Shown: in pieces, positions 61,381 to 64,000 of the stretch
Position numbering within the stretch: the first letter of the stretch is position 1
Layout of the letters: the number at the start of each line of letters is the position of its first letter
Assembly (NCBI GenBank): GCA_022605955.1
Contig: JAKCOZ010000020.1
Location: forward strand, 3,709,001-3,773,000
Length of the DNA stretch: 64,000 nt
Direction of reading: 5' to 3'
Origin: Rallus limicola
Lineage: Eukaryota > Chordata > Aves > Gruiformes > Rallidae
Notes under the pieces: model-generated
Database searches by the model: none
The model's input: the letters and a program-made list of their open reading frames with translations, nothing else
What the model was told of the DNA's origin: nothing
Program-made: the position numbers and the translations under genes

Positions 61381-64000
61381 GCAGCCTTGCACATGCACAG
61401 GCTTTTGCAAAGGTCAGGCAGAACAGAAGCTACCAGGAGACACGCTGCACCTCAGAGCAGCATCTCAGACCAGGACAAGAGCCAGAGGCAGCGGTGTGCA
61501 CTGAGCAACACATGCTGCAGAGGATTTGGAAGAGAAGCCAGGAATTACTTCACTCGTTTGCCAAGGCTAAAGGGGATGGGAAGGGAAATGCCATACAAGA
61601 GAGATTTTAACAAGATACCTCGATGTGAAGTTTCTCAAACTCAGATATGTACGTTCCCTTGCCAAAATGTTAACCTAAACCTTCAGCTCCAGCACTTGAA
61701 GCAGCATCAATAGTGTGCAATTCTCTGGCTGACTTCTGATGCAGTAATGTTCTACTCTTCCATTTATGGTCAGCCCCTACAACAGCCTGTGTCAATTCTC
61801 TTTACTTTTCCAATGAACAAACCAGGGAAAGTTTGCAAGCAGAGAAGCCTGAAGCACAGAAGTCAAAACGTGTTTTATAGTTGGGTTATATAAAGTTATT
61901 ATATAAACTATATATATAGTTCAGGTTTGTCTACACCCAGCTGATGAGATTTCATGTCTTAGTCTGCACCTAGAAAAACGTGGGTGTTCCTTCTCCCATA
62001 AGCAGGAAGGCTGACAATCAGAGTGCCCTAGCTCAAAGGATGAAATGAAACATGCACTTTGGAAATGCTGTTCCCATGATACAAAGCCCATTCCTACAGG
62101 TATAACACCACCCATTTAGTAAATTCCTGTAATTCTGCATGATAGGAATTCTACTTTACAGACAGCTCAGAGTGTTAAGGTTTTGAAAAGGGGCTACAGC
62201 TTTTGATTCTCAGTGCTGGGCACTCTATGGGCTTCAGCAGCACTGAACTTCACTGCTCAGCTCCTGAACGTATCAGGATCTAAGGTCTCATCCTGGTTCA
62301 CTGGCTGCAGAGCTGTGCTCCAGCGACTCAGTCGTGGGCAATCACAGCAAATGACTTCCAAAGCAAGGAACACAGACTCAGCCTTCTAACAACAAATCCA
62401 TAGTTTATTTTCAGTACTGCAGAGCACCCTCTGCATTTGAGAAGTCAACAGAATTGCTCAGAAGGTTGCTTGAGCACTGCATTTTTTTTTTTAAAGTGGG
62501 TCAGGGAAGGGTGCCTGATTTTTCTTGGTAGCTTCAATTTCCATCAGTTCCTTTTTAAACCTTACCAAACCTGACTCAAGTGAGTTCTTCACCTCTTCAC
62601 TTGCTCTGGAGAGAAGCACTTTTCCCTCAATCTCCCTTTAAAGGACATTCTCAAAAATGCAAAGCTGGTGAGGATGAGTCATATGTTTGGAGGACCCAGG
62701 TGCCTCTGGAGTGACCCTGATGTCCATGAAAAGTGCCTGCTAAGGGCTAATGAAATCAAACTAACTGGAGTGTGATACCATTCTCTCAAAATAGCATTAA
62801 CACATTGTCCTCTTAGAAAAAGTATTGTTTACATCACAAATGCTTTTTAAAGTTACACTGTGAAATATTTACCCTTTTAGTCTGTCATATTCTCTAGTAA
62901 ATGACAATTAGGAGAACTCCAACAGACTTGCTTACCAAAGCACAATATGAGAACTCCAGCAGGTATGATATTTTAACCAGCATTTACTTTGGAGACATCT
63001 TAACAAAGCCCTTGCAAGGTGCTATTAACACTTTGTCACTTGCAAAAACCATAAACCCCACAGCATAACAGCTTTTGTATCATTGACTACCACTCATGTG
63101 ATGCAATGCACAGATGTCCTGTGGGGATCAGAGGCTCACTAGACTGAGTGATGCACACAGAGCATGGCCCAGACTCTTCCTTGAATTGTGTATAGGAGAA
63201 GGTGAAGTTGTAAGAAGGGATAAACTCATGTGCCTCAAATAACACAGTAAGTTCTAAGCAGAAGATGACAATCTAGGTCTCTTGACTTCCTAGTGAGTAC
63301 AAAATTAGGACTAAACCACCACCTTCTTTTCATTAGCCAGCCCTACTGTAGATTTGTAGCCAAATTGTTACTAATCATTCTATAGAAGGGAAAATGAACA
63401 AACAAAAAATCAATTAAGAACTAATGTTTCACAAGGCTAAACACTAGACAACAAAATATAGAAATACTTAATCGATGAAATACATAAAGCCATAATTCAC
63501 AGTTCTGAACCCTGCTGCAAGCCACCTCTGCCCTAGCATCTGACTGCATGGGTCATACTGACACCATAAAACAACTGGGAAACCCTTTTGATGGCTTAGA
63601 AGAGTGGGGAAGAGTTCCTCCAGTCTTGATTTAATAACTGACTTCACTGAAAAAGAGATAGCACGAAATATGGACAGAATACTGTGAGATCTTAGTCAGC
63701 AAGTTTGCATTTTGGTTATGCAAGGTGGAAATGTGAATGAAGAAACTACATCTCTTCTGAGAGCAAACAGCAGTTTGCTACCCAGAGTGCCTGAGATACA
63801 CACTTTTCTTTATACAGTGTAAGAATTAGCTACTCAGCTTTATTCATGCCTCAGAATATGAGATACATGTCTAAGGAGAAGGTTTAAGGCACTGTAAAAG
63901 GAAATCTGGCTTTCAGAATCCATGGGGCTTTCTGACATTCTTGCAATAGGTAAAATTGTGGGTCTGAACTTTTGAGGATGAGATCATCTTTTCAATTGAA
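61381..64000. other. Single-copy DNA to the window end
   Basis: No gene or interspersed repeat is recognised. An AT-only region at 61887-61921 ends in the 16-bp palindrome aactatatatatagtt (61906-61921), and a T11 run lies at 62482-62492. Open frames are 64-108 codons without a recognisable domain. Confidence 0.5.
61906..61921. repeat. 16-bp AT palindrome
   Basis: The word aactatatatatagtt equals its own reverse complement. It sits in an AT-only tract, so it has little information content. Confidence 0.85.

Noticed and set aside
61887..61921. TATA-rich palindromic stretch as a possible promoter
   Set aside because: AT-only low-complexity sequence forms such palindromes easily. There is no initiator, GC-rich context or downstream gene.
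1..64000. CRISPR arrays, integrated phage, operons or bacterial-style systems
   Set aside because: The sequence is vertebrate nuclear DNA by its CR1 and MIR repeats and CpG depletion. No regularly spaced direct repeats or compact gene clusters are seen.

Overview
This looks like non-coding nuclear DNA from a bird. The interspersed repeats are almost all 3' ends of CR1 LINEs, the dominant avian retrotransposon. They carry the CR1 3' landmarks (a ggtcccttccaaccc-type block, then attctatga or attctgtga repeats). CpG is scarce in the AT-leaning background, repeat density is low (about 2.6 kb of CR1, roughly 4% of the window), and two degenerate MIR-type SINEs suggest old amniote DNA. I could not identify the species or the chromosome.

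I find no protein-coding gene, tRNA, rRNA, CRISPR array or bacterial-style operon. The open frames are short, many lack an ATG, and none carries a domain I recognise apart from CR1 reverse-transcriptase remnants. The window is best read as a gene desert or the inside of a very long intron.

Layout: positions 1-9500 hold four CR1 copies, two of them (1062-1710 plus, 9069-9495 minus) close relatives in inverted orientation, and the two longest open frames (2294-2986 and 6940-7548, both minus). Positions 9500-15700 are single-copy and hold a homeodomain/POU-rich block (11420-11570), a near-perfect hairpin (13046-13114) and a further TAAT-rich block (13600-13760). Positions 15700-30850 are mostly unique, with two CR1 fragments and a possible conserved block at 27420-27690. 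Positions 30850-42720 hold two MIR-type SINEs and three CR1 remnants. Positions 42720-64000 contain no clear CR1 but the densest set of possible regulatory blocks (47330-47600, 48250-48435, 56740-56850, 61230-61380), a T12-G24 homopolymer junction, and simple repeats.

I did not find a new multi-gene system. The most useful leads are the hairpin at 13046-13114 and the CpG-retaining, homeobox-site-rich blocks, especially 47330-47600 with 48250-48435. These look like developmental enhancers of a distant gene, but this is inference: conservation could not be tested here.
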